Made by a program: the position numbers and the translations under genes. Below are positions 1 through 8,232 of a DNA stretch of 50,939 nucleotides, piece after piece. Source of the DNA: Halothece sp964463655 (GTDB lineage: Bacteria; Cyanobacteriota; Cyanobacteriia; Cyanobacteriales; Rubidibacteraceae); assembly GCA_964463655.1 (NCBI GenBank), contig CAYXDG010000017.1:1-50939 (forward strand). The letters run 5' to 3'. A model generated the notes under the pieces. That model was not told the origin of the DNA, did not search any database, and saw only the letters and a list, made by a program, of their open reading frames with translations. Position 1 is the first letter of the stretch; each line of letters begins with the position of its first letter.

Positions 1-226
1 ATCTCCCCACCTGAAGAGGATTTCAGGAGAATGAAACGACCCTGCCTTACAAAGGGGGGTTAGGGGGGATTATTGTAGGGGTATGTGGTTGATTAACAAA
101 GAACCATGTAGGGCGAAGCACTATGAACTAATAACCAATGACTAATGACTCATTATTAATTTTTGAAAATATACAGGTTTTGTCCGAAAGCGCGATCGCA
201 GCAACAATTAGAAACCATTTATTTTC
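1..226. other. Intergenic stretch downstream of rpmE
   Basis: No gene is seen here. A perfect 6-bp hairpin (CCTGAA/TTCAGG, 6-base loop) lies at 10-27, and G-runs follow at 54-70. Degenerate heptamer repeats of the AATGACT type occupy about 127-152. One HIP1 octamer sits at 192-199. I found no convincing GC hairpin followed by a T-run to end the ribosomal block, so where its transcription stops is unclear. Confidence 0.5.
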
Positions 227-451
227 CTATTCCTCATCGGAATCGTCAAACATTCCATATTTCCGTAAGAAGCGATCGACCCGTCCTTCGGTGTCAATAA
301 TTTTCTGATTTCCAGTATAGAAGGGATGATTTCCCGACCAAACATCAACATGAAGTTCAGGTTGAGTTGCGCCAACAGTCATGACCACTTCCCCATTACA
401 AATCACTTTTGCGTCTGGATACCATTGGGGATGAATTCCTTCTTTCGGCAT
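227..451 (-). CDS. rpmE: 50S ribosomal protein bL31
   Basis: The 74-aa product is a full-length bL31, which bridges the large-subunit central protuberance and the small-subunit head. It starts with the family's MPKEGIHPQWYPDAKV and has the NHPFYTG core. Only one cysteine (C18) remains of the zinc-binding set seen in C+ forms, and the usual CxxC position reads WSGN, so this is a zinc-free (C-) type. A strong Shine-Dalgarno sequence, AAGGAGGAC at 455-463, fixes the start. It is the last gene of the ribosomal block, about 70 bases after rpsI. Confidence 0.97.
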   Translation of the reverse strand: MPKEGIHPQWYPDAKVICNGEVVMTVGATQPELHVDVWSGNHPFYTGNQKIIDTEGRVDRFLRKYGMFDDSDEE

Positions 452-523
452 AATGTCCTCCTTAAAATTACAATAATTAATTAGTGATAACGAGAGCCGT
501 GAAAGTTGCTCTCCTGTTTCATT

Positions 524-934
524 TTAACGTTTCGAGAATTGGGGAGCTTTTCTAGCTTTCCGTAACCCGTATTTTCTCCGTTCTTTTGCTCTGGGATCGC
601 GTCTGAGGTAGCCTTCGGTTTTCAAAGGAGAGCGATTATCGGGATCAAGTTTGCACAGGGCGCGGGCGACTCCTAAACGGACTGCTTCCGCTTGTCCCGT
701 TAATCCTCCGCCATGAGCATTGACAAGGACATCATAATCATTTTCTAAGCCCAAGGTTTCGAGGGGAGCTTTAATCGCGGAAACATAATTGGGATTAAAG
801 TTAAAGTAGTCTTCTCCACTACGACGGTTAACGAGGATTTGACCATTCCCTGGGACGAGGCGCACCCGCGCGATCGAGCTTTTGCGCCGACCTGTTCCCC
901 AGTACACAACGCGGTTGTTATCGGTAGCTTGCAT
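524..934 (-). CDS. rpsI: 30S ribosomal protein uS9
   Basis: The 136-aa protein carries the uS9 signature GTGRRKSSIARVRL near the N-terminus and the basic tail KYGLRKARKAPQFSKR. In this family the terminal Lys-Arg reaches the P-site tRNA anticodon stem in the 30S head. It lies 21 bases after rplM, the conserved L13-S9 pair found in most bacteria, and is probably co-transcribed with it. The length is normal for the family. Confidence 0.98.
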   Translation of the reverse strand: MQATDNNRVVYWGTGRRKSSIARVRLVPGNGQILVNRRSGEDYFNFNPNYVSAIKAPLETLGLENDYDVLVNAHGGGLTGQAEAVRLGVARALCKLDPDNRSPLKTEGYLRRDPRAKERRKYGLRKARKAPQFSKR

Positions 935-955
935 CAGTGTTTAATCTCCTATTTA

Positions 956-1399
956 TCAGTTAGATGGGGTGATTTCAATGGGTTTTTGGGCTTGATGAGG
1001 ATGTTCAGGACCCGCATATACTTTTAATTTATTAAAAAGTTGCCGACCGAGACGATTTTTCGGGAGCATTCCTTTCACGGCTTTTTCAATGATCCGTTCT
1101 GGGATTCTCCGTTGCAGTTGGTTGAACGTTTCTACTTTCATCCCGCCTGGTCTTCCTGAGTGACGGCGATAGAGTTTTTCGTTTGCTTTATTCCCGCTAA
1201 CAGTGACCTTTTCGGCGTTAATCACAATCACAAAGTCCCCTGTATCTACGTGCGGGGTAAACTCTGGCTTATTTTTACCACGAATAATGCCAGCAACTTC
1301 TGTGGCAAGGCGACCGATGCGGTAACCTGTGGCATCAATCACATACCATTTTTTTTCTAGAGTGTCTGTTTTAGGTTGGGGGGTTTGATGGAGTGTCAT
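956..1399 (-). CDS. rplM: 50S ribosomal protein uL13
   Basis: The 147-aa protein matches uL13, an early-assembling 23S rRNA binder. Recognisable blocks are the N-terminal WYVIDATGYRIGRLAT, the central NAEKVTVSGNK, and the RRIPERIIEKAVKGMLPKN segment near residue 105. It begins 3 bases after the truA stop, suggesting translational coupling, and is followed by rpsI. Confidence 0.98.
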   Translation of the reverse strand: MTLHQTPQPKTDTLEKKWYVIDATGYRIGRLATEVAGIIRGKNKPEFTPHVDTGDFVIVINAEKVTVSGNKANEKLYRRHSGRPGGMKVETFNQLQRRIPERIIEKAVKGMLPKNRLGRQLFNKLKVYAGPEHPHQAQKPIEITPSN

Positions 1400-1402
1400 A
1401 AT

Positions 1403-2233
1403 TTAGCGTTCTGTGTTGAAATTAAAATGAGGTTGGCTGTCAAACCAAGTTGATTTTGGGAAAGGAAAGTCATCATAGCCCACGCGCAAGAGGCATAACC
1501 CCCGCGCTGGGGCAGAATATTTCACGCGATCGCGCTGCTGATTTTGCCAAATCTCTCGAAACGCTTCCCTGCTGAGTTCTCCCGTTCCCACTTGCACTAA
1601 CATTCCCACGAGCAAGCGCACCATCCCGTATAAAAAGCCGTCTGCTTGGATTTCAATTTCCACAAGAGAACCATTGCGGGTGCATTGGACATCTTGGATA
1701 TCCACCCAAGTGTGGGAGCGTTCCGAGCCAGCGCGACAGAAAGCTGCCAGATCATGATAACCTAACAGAGGCTGCATTGCTTGCGCGATCGCTGCTTCGT
1801 CAAGAGGAGCATAATAATAGTGCCAACTAAACGGCGCAACGAATAAGTTGGGAGTTGCTGCGGTGTAAAGCGTGTACCGATAGCGTCGATAACGGGCGGA
1901 AAACCGAGCGTGCCAGTCTGAGCTTACCGCAGCCGAAGCCCGAATCAGCACATCCTCTGCTAAGTATTTATTCAACACTGTGGCCAACTTGTGAGCAGGA
2001 ATCGGGCTAATGACATCAAAATGGGCAACTTGCGCTGCTGCATGAACCCCGCTATCGGTACGTCCTGCCCCGTGTAGGGGCAGCCACTCTGGGGGCGCAA
2101 TGGTGCGATTAATGGCAGTTTCAATGTCTTCTTGCACCGTGCGATAATGGGGTTGCCGTTGCCAGCCATAAAAGGCAGTTCCCCAGTATTGAATCAGGAG
2201 AACAACTCGCTTTTTTTCTTCCGATGCAATCAC
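1403..2233 (-). CDS. truA: tRNA pseudouridine(38-40) synthase TruA
   Basis: TruA converts uridines 38-40 of the tRNA anticodon arm to pseudouridine. The 276-aa protein has the catalytic block GAGRTDSGVHA, with the essential Asp at about residue 60. It also has the RYRRYRYTL strand and the DGFLYGMVRLLVGML motif near the C-terminus. Its place between rplQ and rplM, with gaps of 5 and 3 bases, is the usual cyanobacterial arrangement and ties a tRNA-modifying enzyme to ribosome synthesis. The length is typical, with a short variable tail after about residue 255. Confidence 0.97.
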   Translation of the reverse strand: MIASEEKKRVVLLIQYWGTAFYGWQRQPHYRTVQEDIETAINRTIAPPEWLPLHGAGRTDSGVHAAAQVAHFDVISPIPAHKLATVLNKYLAEDVLIRASAAVSSDWHARFSARYRRYRYTLYTAATPNLFVAPFSWHYYYAPLDEAAIAQAMQPLLGYHDLAAFCRAGSERSHTWVDIQDVQCTRNGSLVEIEIQADGFLYGMVRLLVGMLVQVGTGELSREAFREIWQNQQRDRVKYSAPARGLCLLRVGYDDFPFPKSTWFDSQPHFNFNTER

Positions 2234-2238
2234 AAAAC

Positions 2239-2589
2239 TTACACCAATTCAATCACAGCCATTTCTGCATTATCCCCGCGACGGCGAACAGTTCTCAAGA
2301 CGCGGGTGTAACCGCCATTGCGGTTTCCATAACGCTCTGGCGCATCTTTAAACAAGCTCTGCACCAGTTTTTTATCGTACAGATAGCTAATGGCTTGTCG
2401 TCTGGCGGACAAAGAGCCATCTTTAGCGAGGGTAATCATTTTATCTGCTTCTGATCGCACGGCTTTCGCGCGGGTTTTGGTTGTGGTAATCTGACCGTGT
2501 CGGATCAATTCTGTCGTCAAAGAGCGTAGCAGCGCTCGACGCTGGTCAGCAGGGCGACCCAATTTTTTCACACGACGACCATGACGCAT
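2239..2589 (-). CDS. rplQ: 50S ribosomal protein bL17
   Basis: The 116-aa protein starts MRHGRRVKKLGRPADQRRAL, the bL17 signature, and continues with the LIRHGQITTTKTRAKAVR segment. bL17 sits near the polypeptide exit tunnel. It lies 32 bases after rpoA, the near-universal rpoA-rplQ pair, and just before truA. There is no C-terminal extension. Confidence 0.98.
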   Translation of the reverse strand: MRHGRRVKKLGRPADQRRALLRSLTTELIRHGQITTTKTRAKAVRSEADKMITLAKDGSLSARRQAISYLYDKKLVQSLFKDAPERYGNRNGGYTRVLRTVRRRGDNAEMAVIELV

Positions 2590-2621
2590 AATCAGTCTCC
2601 TTTTTCTGGGTTTACACTTAA

Positions 2622-3578
2622 TTAGTTGGCTGCAGATTTTTCTTGAGGAAGGGTAATCCCCAAGCGTTGTTTGAGAGCATCGACCACCTCTTCTGCAGAT
2701 TTTTGCCCGAAGTTTTTAATTTCTAAGAGGTCTTCGTGGCTGTAGTCTAGTAAATCGGCGACAGAGTTAATCTGAGCGCGTTTAAGACAGTTATAAGCTC
2801 TCACAGAAAGCTGTAACTCCTCGATCGGAATTTGTCCGTTGGGGTCTTCCTCTTCTTCTTTCTCTTCTGGGGAGGGCTGGATATTCAAATCGCCCAAGGG
2901 ATGGAATAACCCGACGAGAATCGTCGCTGCTTGAGAGAGAGCTTCATCGGGCTTGATGCTACCATTGGTGGTAATTTCTAATATCAGTCGGTCTTTATTC
3001 TCTCCCTCATCAAGACGAGTTTCTTCAACGCTATAGTTGACTTTAGACACTGGCATAAACACCGCATCAATTTGGAGGAAGTCTAGGGAACTAATATCTT
3101 CTTTTTCAAGATTGACAATGCGATAGCCAACCCCTCTCTCGATACGGATTTCCATCTCCAGTTTTGCCCCATCTGCTAGAGTGGCAACATAGCCAGTGGG
3201 ATCGACCACTTCCACTTCTGAGGGGACATCAAAATCCCCAGCGGTGATGGTTTTTGGTCCGATCGCTGCTAAACGAGCAATATGGGGTCCTGGAGAGTAA
3301 CTTCTAAAGACAAGCTCTTTGAGATTGAGTAAGATTTCGAGGACATCTTCTCTGACCCCGGGGACAGTGGCAAATTCGTGAGTCACGCCAGCAATCCGAG
3401 TTGCTGTTACTGCCGTCCCTTCTAAATTGGACAGCAGGACTCGTCTCAGGGCGTTTCCCACCGTAATGCCTTGACCTCTTTCTAAAGGTTCTAAGACAAG
3501 TTTACTGTATTGTTGTTGGGTTTTATTATCGGTTTTGGTTTCGACACAATCGACTGTAAAGTCTTTTAGCTGCGCCAC
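2622..3578 (-). CDS. rpoA: RNA polymerase alpha subunit
   Basis: The 318-aa subunit nucleates core RNA polymerase assembly and contacts promoter UP elements and activators. The N-terminal domain (about 1-230) shows the LEPLERGQGITVGNALRRVLL motif of the dimer interface. A very acidic linker (EEKEEEEDP, about residue 240) joins the helical C-terminal domain (about 250-310), which carries LSVRAYNCLKRAQINSVADLL and the NFGQKSAEEV helix-hairpin-helix. The 106-base gap before it holds a heptamer array at 3604-3638. Confidence 0.98.
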   Translation of the reverse strand: MAQLKDFTVDCVETKTDNKTQQQYSKLVLEPLERGQGITVGNALRRVLLSNLEGTAVTATRIAGVTHEFATVPGVREDVLEILLNLKELVFRSYSPGPHIARLAAIGPKTITAGDFDVPSEVEVVDPTGYVATLADGAKLEMEIRIERGVGYRIVNLEKEDISSLDFLQIDAVFMPVSKVNYSVEETRLDEGENKDRLILEITTNGSIKPDEALSQAATILVGLFHPLGDLNIQPSPEEKEEEEDPNGQIPIEELQLSVRAYNCLKRAQINSVADLLDYSHEDLLEIKNFGQKSAEEVVDALKQRLGITLPQEKSAAN

Positions 3579-3603
3579 TTAGCTCCCTCCCTTCATTAAT
3601 TTT

Positions 3604-3638
3604 AGTCATTAGTCATTAGTCATTGGTCATCAGTTACT
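3604..3638. repeat. Heptamer array between rpsK and rpoA
   Basis: Five consecutive 7-base units are read in phase: AGTCATT three times, then GGTCATC and AGTTACT. The array fills the non-coding gap inside an otherwise tightly packed ribosomal block. It belongs to the same degenerate GTYATTN family as the other arrays listed here and resembles the short tandemly repeated repetitive (STRR) sequences known from cyanobacteria. Confidence 0.8.
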
Positions 3639-3684
3639 GAAACTAAGGACAAACGACAAAAGCATTATTAATTAAATGACTGTT

Positions 3685-4077
3685 TTACACTCGACGACGC
3701 TTCGGGGGACGACATCCGTTGTGGGGAATCGGGGTAACATCCCGAATCAGGGTGATTTCCAAACCAGCACCTTGTAAGGCGCGGATGGCTGTTTCTCGTC
3801 CTGCGCCTGGGCCACTGACCATCACTTCTACCTGACGCATTCCTTGTTCGGTTGCACGTCTAGCTGCTTGGTCTGCTGCGGTTTGAGCCGCAAAAGGCGT
3901 TCCTTTTTTCGCTCCTTTAAACCCACTTGACCCTGCTGAAGCCCAAGAAATCACATCACCTTTAGTATCAGAGATGGTTACAAGGGTGTTGTTGAAGGTA
4001 GATTGAATGTGGGCAACGCCACTGGGGACGTTACGTTTTGTTTTTCTTGATGAACCTTTTTTGGGTTGTCGCGCCAT
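3685..4077 (-). CDS. rpsK: 30S ribosomal protein uS11
   Basis: The 130-aa platform protein lies next to the anti-Shine-Dalgarno end of 16S rRNA. It carries AHIQSTFNNTLVTISDTKG, the SAGSSGFKGAKKGTPFAAQ core and the conserved C-terminal PIPHNGCRPPKRRRV. The order rpsM-rpsK-rpoA-rplQ is that of the classic alpha operon. Unlike in Escherichia coli, rpsD is not next to it. Confidence 0.98.
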   Translation of the reverse strand: MARQPKKGSSRKTKRNVPSGVAHIQSTFNNTLVTISDTKGDVISWASAGSSGFKGAKKGTPFAAQTAADQAARRATEQGMRQVEVMVSGPGAGRETAIRALQGAGLEITLIRDVTPIPHNGCRPPKRRRV

Positions 4078-4125
4078 ACTGATTGTTTAAGGGTACTGTA
4101 ATCTAATTGGACAAAGGAGATTGGC

Positions 4126-4509
4126 TTATTTTTTAGCTGGGGGTTTCTTTTTCCCTGCGATCGCAAGGCGTTTCCCGCGACGAGTGCGAGCATTTGTACG
4201 GGTCTGCTGACCGCGCACTGGTAACCCAGCGCGATGGCGACGACCGCGATACGTTCCAATATCCACCAGACGCTTGATGTTCATGTTTTCTAAGCGTCGC
4301 AAATCCCCTTCTACTTGATAGTGAGTTTCAATGTAGGAGCGAAGAGTCGTTTCTTGACTGGTATCAAGGTCTTTCGCTCGGATGTCGGGGTTTACCCCCG
4401 TTGCTGCTAAGATTTCTTGGGAACGGGATAAGCCAATCCCATAAATGTATGTGAGAGCAATTTCGATCCGCTTTTCTCGCGGAAGGTCAACTCCTGCAAT
4501 CCTTACCAC
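4126..4509 (-). CDS. rpsM: 30S ribosomal protein uS13
   Basis: The 127-aa head protein starts MVRIAGVDLPREKRIEIALTYIYGIG and contains the helix-two-turn-helix segment NIKRLVDIGTYRGRRHRAGLPVRGQ. The basic tail (GKRLAIAGKKKPPAKK) reaches the P-site tRNA in the family. It follows rpmJ by 49 bases and precedes rpsK. Confidence 0.98.
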   Translation of the reverse strand: MVRIAGVDLPREKRIEIALTYIYGIGLSRSQEILAATGVNPDIRAKDLDTSQETTLRSYIETHYQVEGDLRRLENMNIKRLVDIGTYRGRRHRAGLPVRGQQTRTNARTRRGKRLAIAGKKKPPAKK

Positions 4510-4558
4510 GTTTTTCTCCCTGCTTTAATTTTTCTGCTAAGATTTGGATAATTGCGTT

Positions 4559-4672
4559 TTATCCTTGACGTTGCTTATGCTTAGGATTAGAGCAGATTAC
4601 CATCACTCGCCCACGACGGCGAATGACTCGGCATCGCTCACACATTTTTCGCACCGAAGGTCGGACTTTCAT
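4559..4672 (-). CDS. rpmJ: 50S ribosomal protein bL36
   Basis: This 37-aa gene is easily overlooked because of its size. Reading the minus strand from the ATG at 4672 gives a complete bL36 ending RQG and a TAA stop. A zinc ribbon is visible: C11-x2-C14, then C27 and H32. Unlike bL31 in this block, bL36 therefore keeps its zinc ligands. It lies between infA (66 bases upstream) and rpsM, the conserved secY-adk-infA-rpmJ-rpsM order. Confidence 0.96.
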   Translation of the reverse strand: MKVRPSVRKMCERCRVIRRRGRVMVICSNPKHKQRQG

Positions 4673-4738
4673 GGTTGTTCTTTTTACGTTACAAGCCTAT
4701 TACTATATCATATTCATAATCTTTTGTCAAACCTGATC

Positions 4739-4963
4739 CTATTTTTTCCGCAGACGATAGGTAATGCGTCCTTTGGTGAGGTCATAGGGAGTCAGTTCGA
4801 CTTTCACTTTATCCCCTGGTAAGATTTTGATATAATTACGACGAATTTTCCCAGAGATGTGGGCTAAGACGTTGAACCCATTTTCTAAATCCACACGAAA
4901 CATGGCGTTGGGTAAGGACTCGGTAACCGTCCCTTCCATTTCAATCAGGTCTTGTTTAGACAT
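4739..4963 (-). CDS. infA: Translation initiation factor IF-1
   Basis: The 74-aa protein is a single OB-fold domain (SKQDLIEMEGTVTESLPNAM, then a FRVDLENG strand and an AHISGKIRRNYIKILPGD core) that binds the 30S A site during initiation. Length and sequence are standard. It lies between adk (111 bases upstream) and rpmJ. The methionine aminopeptidase gene often found here in other bacteria is absent, as is common in cyanobacteria. Confidence 0.98.
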   Translation of the reverse strand: MSKQDLIEMEGTVTESLPNAMFRVDLENGFNVLAHISGKIRRNYIKILPGDKVKVELTPYDLTKGRITYRLRKK

Positions 4964-5074
4964 TTGAATTTCTCCTTGAAGAAAGTATCTGAGGAATTAG
5001 CCTCTTTAACAGTCATGGGGAAAAGAAGCCAATACCCCCCAAGCGATCTTAGCAAAAATTCACGTCTTGCTGAG

Positions 5075-5644
5075 TTAGTAGCCTTCTTTCATGGCGGTTT
5101 TAATCCGTTCTGTTACCTCGGAGAGAGGTTGATTCCCATCCACTTGCAAAAAGTGGTTTCGTTGTTGATAGAAATGAATCAAGGTTTCGGTTTGATTATG
5201 AAAGACTTCGAGACGATGACGGATGGTTTCTGGGGTGTCATCCTTGCGTCCTCTGGCGAGTAATCGTTCCATGAGAACTTCATCGGGAACATCTAGATAG
5301 ATCACTAAATCATAATTGGTGTGGAGTTCCCCGAGGAGTTGGTCGAGAAATTCTGCTTGATTGATGGTGCGGGGAAAGCCATCGAGAATCCAACCCGATC
5401 GCGCGTCGGGTTCTTGGAGTCGATCGCTGATTAATTGCGCTAAGACTTCATCAGGGACTAAATCGCCATTTTCTACAAAAGATTGGGCTTTTTGTCCCAC
5501 TTGGGTTTGATGGGCGATCGCGCCTCGTAAAATATCCCCTGTTGCAATGTGAGGAATGTTACACTCCGTTGAAAGTTGTTTGGCTTGGGTTCCTTTACCT
5601 GCGCCTGGCGGTCCGAAAAAAATCAATCGCGAATATTTTGTCAT
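5075..5644 (-). CDS. adk: Adenylate kinase
   Basis: This enzyme balances AMP + ATP and 2 ADP. The 189-aa protein has the P-loop GPPGAGKGTQ at residues 11-20, the AMP-binding TGDILRGAI segment, and WILDGFPRT at about residue 85. It has a short lid without zinc cysteines around RGRKDDTPETIRHRL. Cyanobacterial adk often lies between secY and infA, as here. The gap to secY (5645-5775) is filled with heptamer repeats in both orientations. Confidence 0.97.
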   Translation of the reverse strand: MTKYSRLIFFGPPGAGKGTQAKQLSTECNIPHIATGDILRGAIAHQTQVGQKAQSFVENGDLVPDEVLAQLISDRLQEPDARSGWILDGFPRTINQAEFLDQLLGELHTNYDLVIYLDVPDEVLMERLLARGRKDDTPETIRHRLEVFHNQTETLIHFYQQRNHFLQVDGNQPLSEVTERIKTAMKEGY

Positions 5645-5772
5645 TATTTGGTTATTTGTTATTTGTCATTTGTTCTTCGTTATCAGTTCTTTGTCATTAG
5701 TTCTTTTTTGTTTCTTGTTTGTTGAGCAAATCAATAACAATGAACCACGAACAAGGAACCAATAACGAATAA
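5644..5772. repeat. Opposed heptamer arrays in the secY-adk gap
   Basis: The left part (about 5650-5712) reads as GTTATTT, GTCATTT, GTTCTTC, GTTATCA and GTTCTTT units. The right part (about 5731-5772) reads as the reverse complement of the same family (AATAACG, AATAACA, GAACCAC types). The two arms are about 20 bases apart and could pair into an imperfect stem in the secY-adk transcript. Confidence 0.65.
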
Positions 5773-5775
5773 CAA

Positions 5776-7122
5776 TTATTGTTTCACCATTCCTTCATAG
5801 CGTTGAGAAATGACACTGCTTTGAATTTGTTTGGCAGTATCGATCGCGACCCCCACTAAAATTAATAAAGAAGTCGCCCCTAACCCTTGGAAGGTTGTTA
5901 CCCCTGTTGCGGTTTCAACCGCCGTTGGAACCGTCGCCACAATCCCTAAGAAAATCGCCCCTAAAAGCGTTAAACGATTAATCACCTTTTGGAGATATTC
6001 GCTGGTGGCTTTTCCCGGACGAATTCCCGGAATACTTGCGCCCATTTTCTTCAAGTTTTGGGACATATCCACAGGGTTAACCACTAAGCTGGCGTAAAAA
6101 TAGCTAAAGAAGAGAATCAGTAGCAAGTACACCGTGACATATAGCCAAGGCGTGGGACCACTTGGGTTCATATAAGTGGCAATTTGAATCAAAACCTGAT
6201 TGATTGCTGCGCCAATTCCTGATTGTTCTTCACCCCCACCTTGGGTAAACTGAGCCAGAGAAGAGGGCAAAATTAAGAGGGTGGAAGCGAAAATAATAGG
6301 AAGAACACCGCCCTGGTTGACCCGTAAGGGGAGGTAGCTGGTGCGTTCCCGATAGAGTCTTCGTCCCACCTGACGACGGGCGGAAATAATGGGGATGCGT
6401 CGCGTTCCTTCTTGAACAAACACAATCCCGACAATCATCACCAGGAAGACCAGTGCTAGGATGATCACCTGAGCGACCGCTTCTCGTCCTCCTGTTTGAG
6501 CAAACTCGATCGTATTGCCCAAAGTTCTTGGCAAGACAGCGACAATGTTCACAAAAATTAACAATGAAGCTCCGTTGCCTATCCCTCGTTCTGTGATCAA
6601 CTCAGAAATCCAAATCACGAACATTGAGCCTGCGGTCAGGGCGATGACCGTTTTCAGGAGAAAGATCGAACCTGGATTGTAAGCATAGGGCTGAACAAAG
6701 GTTGCTAAACCAAAACTATTAAAAATAGCAGAAGCAAGGGCAACATAGCGGGTAATTTGGGAAATTTTCCGTCGTCCCGCTTCCCCTTCGTTTTTTTGTA
6801 AATTTTCCAAATAGGGCAGTCCTGCGGTGAGTAACTGCATGATAATGGAAGCATTAATAAAGGGAAGAATCCCGAGGGCAAAAATCCCGACAGCAGATAA
6901 ACCGCCCCCTGATAAAAAGTTTAAAAACCCTGAAATCGGGCTGTCTTGGACAGCTTGGGCAAAACCGACGCGATCGATGCCAGGGACGGGAATCCTGACA
7001 CCGAGGCGAACCAGTAAAATTAAACCGATGGTGACAAGCAAGCGACTGCGTAACCCAGCAGCTTGTGCCATCTGCATAAACGTTTCTTGGGCGTTTGGGG
7101 TTCTTTCTCGACTAACAACCAT
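5776..7122 (-). CDS. secY: Preprotein translocase subunit SecY
   Basis: SecY forms the ten-helix protein-conducting channel with SecE and SecG, in both plasma and thylakoid membranes of cyanobacteria. I place the start at the ATG at 7122 (MVVSRERTPNAQETF, 448 aa). The frame stays open to a TTG at 7179, but that start would add 19 residues of no secY character. Visible features are the plug region GIDRVGFAQAV, the LPFINASIIMQLL helix, the cytoplasmic RQVGRRLYRERTSYLPLRVN loop, and the FYASLVVNPVDMSQNLKKMG and IPGIRPGKAT blocks. It follows rplO by about 60 bases. Confidence 0.96.
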   Translation of the reverse strand: MVVSRERTPNAQETFMQMAQAAGLRSRLLVTIGLILLVRLGVRIPVPGIDRVGFAQAVQDSPISGFLNFLSGGGLSAVGIFALGILPFINASIIMQLLTAGLPYLENLQKNEGEAGRRKISQITRYVALASAIFNSFGLATFVQPYAYNPGSIFLLKTVIALTAGSMFVIWISELITERGIGNGASLLIFVNIVAVLPRTLGNTIEFAQTGGREAVAQVIILALVFLVMIVGIVFVQEGTRRIPIISARRQVGRRLYRERTSYLPLRVNQGGVLPIIFASTLLILPSSLAQFTQGGGEEQSGIGAAINQVLIQIATYMNPSGPTPWLYVTVYLLLILFFSYFYASLVVNPVDMSQNLKKMGASIPGIRPGKATSEYLQKVINRLTLLGAIFLGIVATVPTAVETATGVTTFQGLGATSLLILVGVAIDTAKQIQSSVISQRYEGMVKQ

Positions 7123-7181
7123 AAAGGATGATCTCTCTTCAAGATTTGGACAAGGGTCATTACAGTGACCAGTTACCAATT

Positions 7182-7664
7182 TCAGCTTTCTTCTTCACTG
7201 GTTTCTGATGACTGATTTTTTGTTAGCACCTCACAGCTACCCCCTGCGGATTCAATTTTTTGACGAGCGCCGTTGGTAAAGGCGCTGGCTTTGACTTGCA
7301 GAGGAACATTAAGTTCGCCGTCACCTAAGATTTTCAAAGGATAATCTGCTTGATTGAGAATCCCCCTTTCTAAGAGAACAGCAAGGGTAACTTCTGTATT
7401 GGGTTCTAAAACTGCTAACCGACCTACATTAATGGTAGTGTAGCGACGCGGGTTGACCCTCGTAAAGTGTTTCAGTTTAGGAACACGGCGATAAAGGGGC
7501 ATTTGTCCCCCTTCAAACCCGCGAAAGGGGTTAGGACCCGATCGCGATTTTTGCCCACGCATTCCCTTTCCGCAGCTTGCGCCTTGTCCTGCGGAAATGC
7601 CTCGTCCGAGGCGACGGGGACGTTTGCGAGCGCCTTTTTTCGGTTTTAGTTCGTGTAGTTTCAT
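7182..7664 (-). CDS. rplO: 50S ribosomal protein uL15
   Basis: The 160-aa protein shows the uL15 N-terminus MKLHELKPKKGARKRPRRLG and the glycine-rich GRGISAGQGASCGKGMRGQKSRSG region that threads into 23S rRNA. A short acidic tail ending SSETSEEES follows the globular domain and is somewhat longer than usual. It lies between rpsE and secY. rpmD (uL30), which precedes rplO in many bacteria, is absent, as known for cyanobacteria. Confidence 0.97.
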   Translation of the reverse strand: MKLHELKPKKGARKRPRRLGRGISAGQGASCGKGMRGQKSRSGPNPFRGFEGGQMPLYRRVPKLKHFTRVNPRRYTTINVGRLAVLEPNTEVTLAVLLERGILNQADYPLKILGDGELNVPLQVKASAFTNGARQKIESAGGSCEVLTKNQSSETSEEES

Positions 7665-7668
7665 AGAG

Positions 7669-7708
7669 TTGTTGTTTGTTATTTGTTATCTAATGACATA
7701 AGACTCAT
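7669..7708. repeat. Heptamer repeats between rpsE and rplO
   Basis: GTTGTTT, GTTATTT and GTTATCT are followed by AATGACA and ACTCATGACT, so a forward run meets a reverse-type run. The 46-base gap between rpsE and rplO consists almost entirely of this element. Confidence 0.55.
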
Positions 7709-7710
7709 GA

Positions 7711-8223
7711 CTAAGAAAAAATTTGTTCAAGGGGAACACTGCGTTCCTTGGCGACATCTTTAAATGTGCGTAAGGAAGAGAGGGCATTGATCGCTGCTCT
7801 GGCGTTATTGAGAGGGTTAGAAGAGCCTAATTGCTTGGCAAGGATATTTTTCACCCCAGATAGCTCTAAAACCGTTCTTACAGCGCCCCCAGCAATTACA
7901 CCTGTCCCTGGGGCTGCGGGGCGTACCATAACTTTTGCCCCACCTGCGTAGCCATCAGCACGGTGAGGGATGGAGTTTCCTTTGGTAATGGGGACATCAA
8001 CCAGTTGTTTTTTCGCATCCGCAACGCCTTTGCGAACGGCCCCAATCACGTCACTGGCTTTACCGACTCCGACCCCCACTTGACCGCGATCGTTGCCAAC
8101 GACTACGATCGCGCGGAAGCTAAGTTTTTTCCCCCCTTTGACCACTTTACTAACGCGCCGAATCTGAATTACGCGCTCTTGATATTGGCTTTCTTCTTTT
8201 TTCCCTTGATTGCGTTTTGCCAT
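7711..8223 (-). CDS. rpsE: 30S ribosomal protein uS5
   Basis: The 170-aa protein has the double-stranded-RNA-binding-like N-terminal domain (ERVIQIRRVSKVVKGGKKLSF) and the SIPHRADGYAGGAKVMVRPA segment. The C-terminal alpha/beta domain follows. uS5 shapes the mRNA entry channel and decoding accuracy. It is 9 bases from rplR. Confidence 0.98.
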   Translation of the reverse strand: MAKRNQGKKEESQYQERVIQIRRVSKVVKGGKKLSFRAIVVVGNDRGQVGVGVGKASDVIGAVRKGVADAKKQLVDVPITKGNSIPHRADGYAGGAKVMVRPAAPGTGVIAGGAVRTVLELSGVKNILAKQLGSSNPLNNARAAINALSSLRTFKDVAKERSVPLEQIFS

Positions 8224-8232
8224 AATTTCCCC

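Noticed and set aside
190..200. HIP1 octamers (GCGATCGC) as regulatory sites
   Set aside because: They occur throughout genes and gaps in many cyanobacteria and here show no special positions. I use them only as a taxonomic hint.
2224..2454. Open plus-strand frame of 76 codons over rplQ
   Set aside because: It lies fully inside rplQ on the other strand and reads like a codon shadow with no family match.
3604..3638. CRISPR-like repeat array
   Set aside because: Units are 7 bases with no spacers and no cas genes. They are tandem heptamers.
7123..7179. TTG-initiated N-terminal extension of secY
   Set aside because: The 19 added residues do not resemble SecY, and an ATG at 7122 gives the usual N-terminus.
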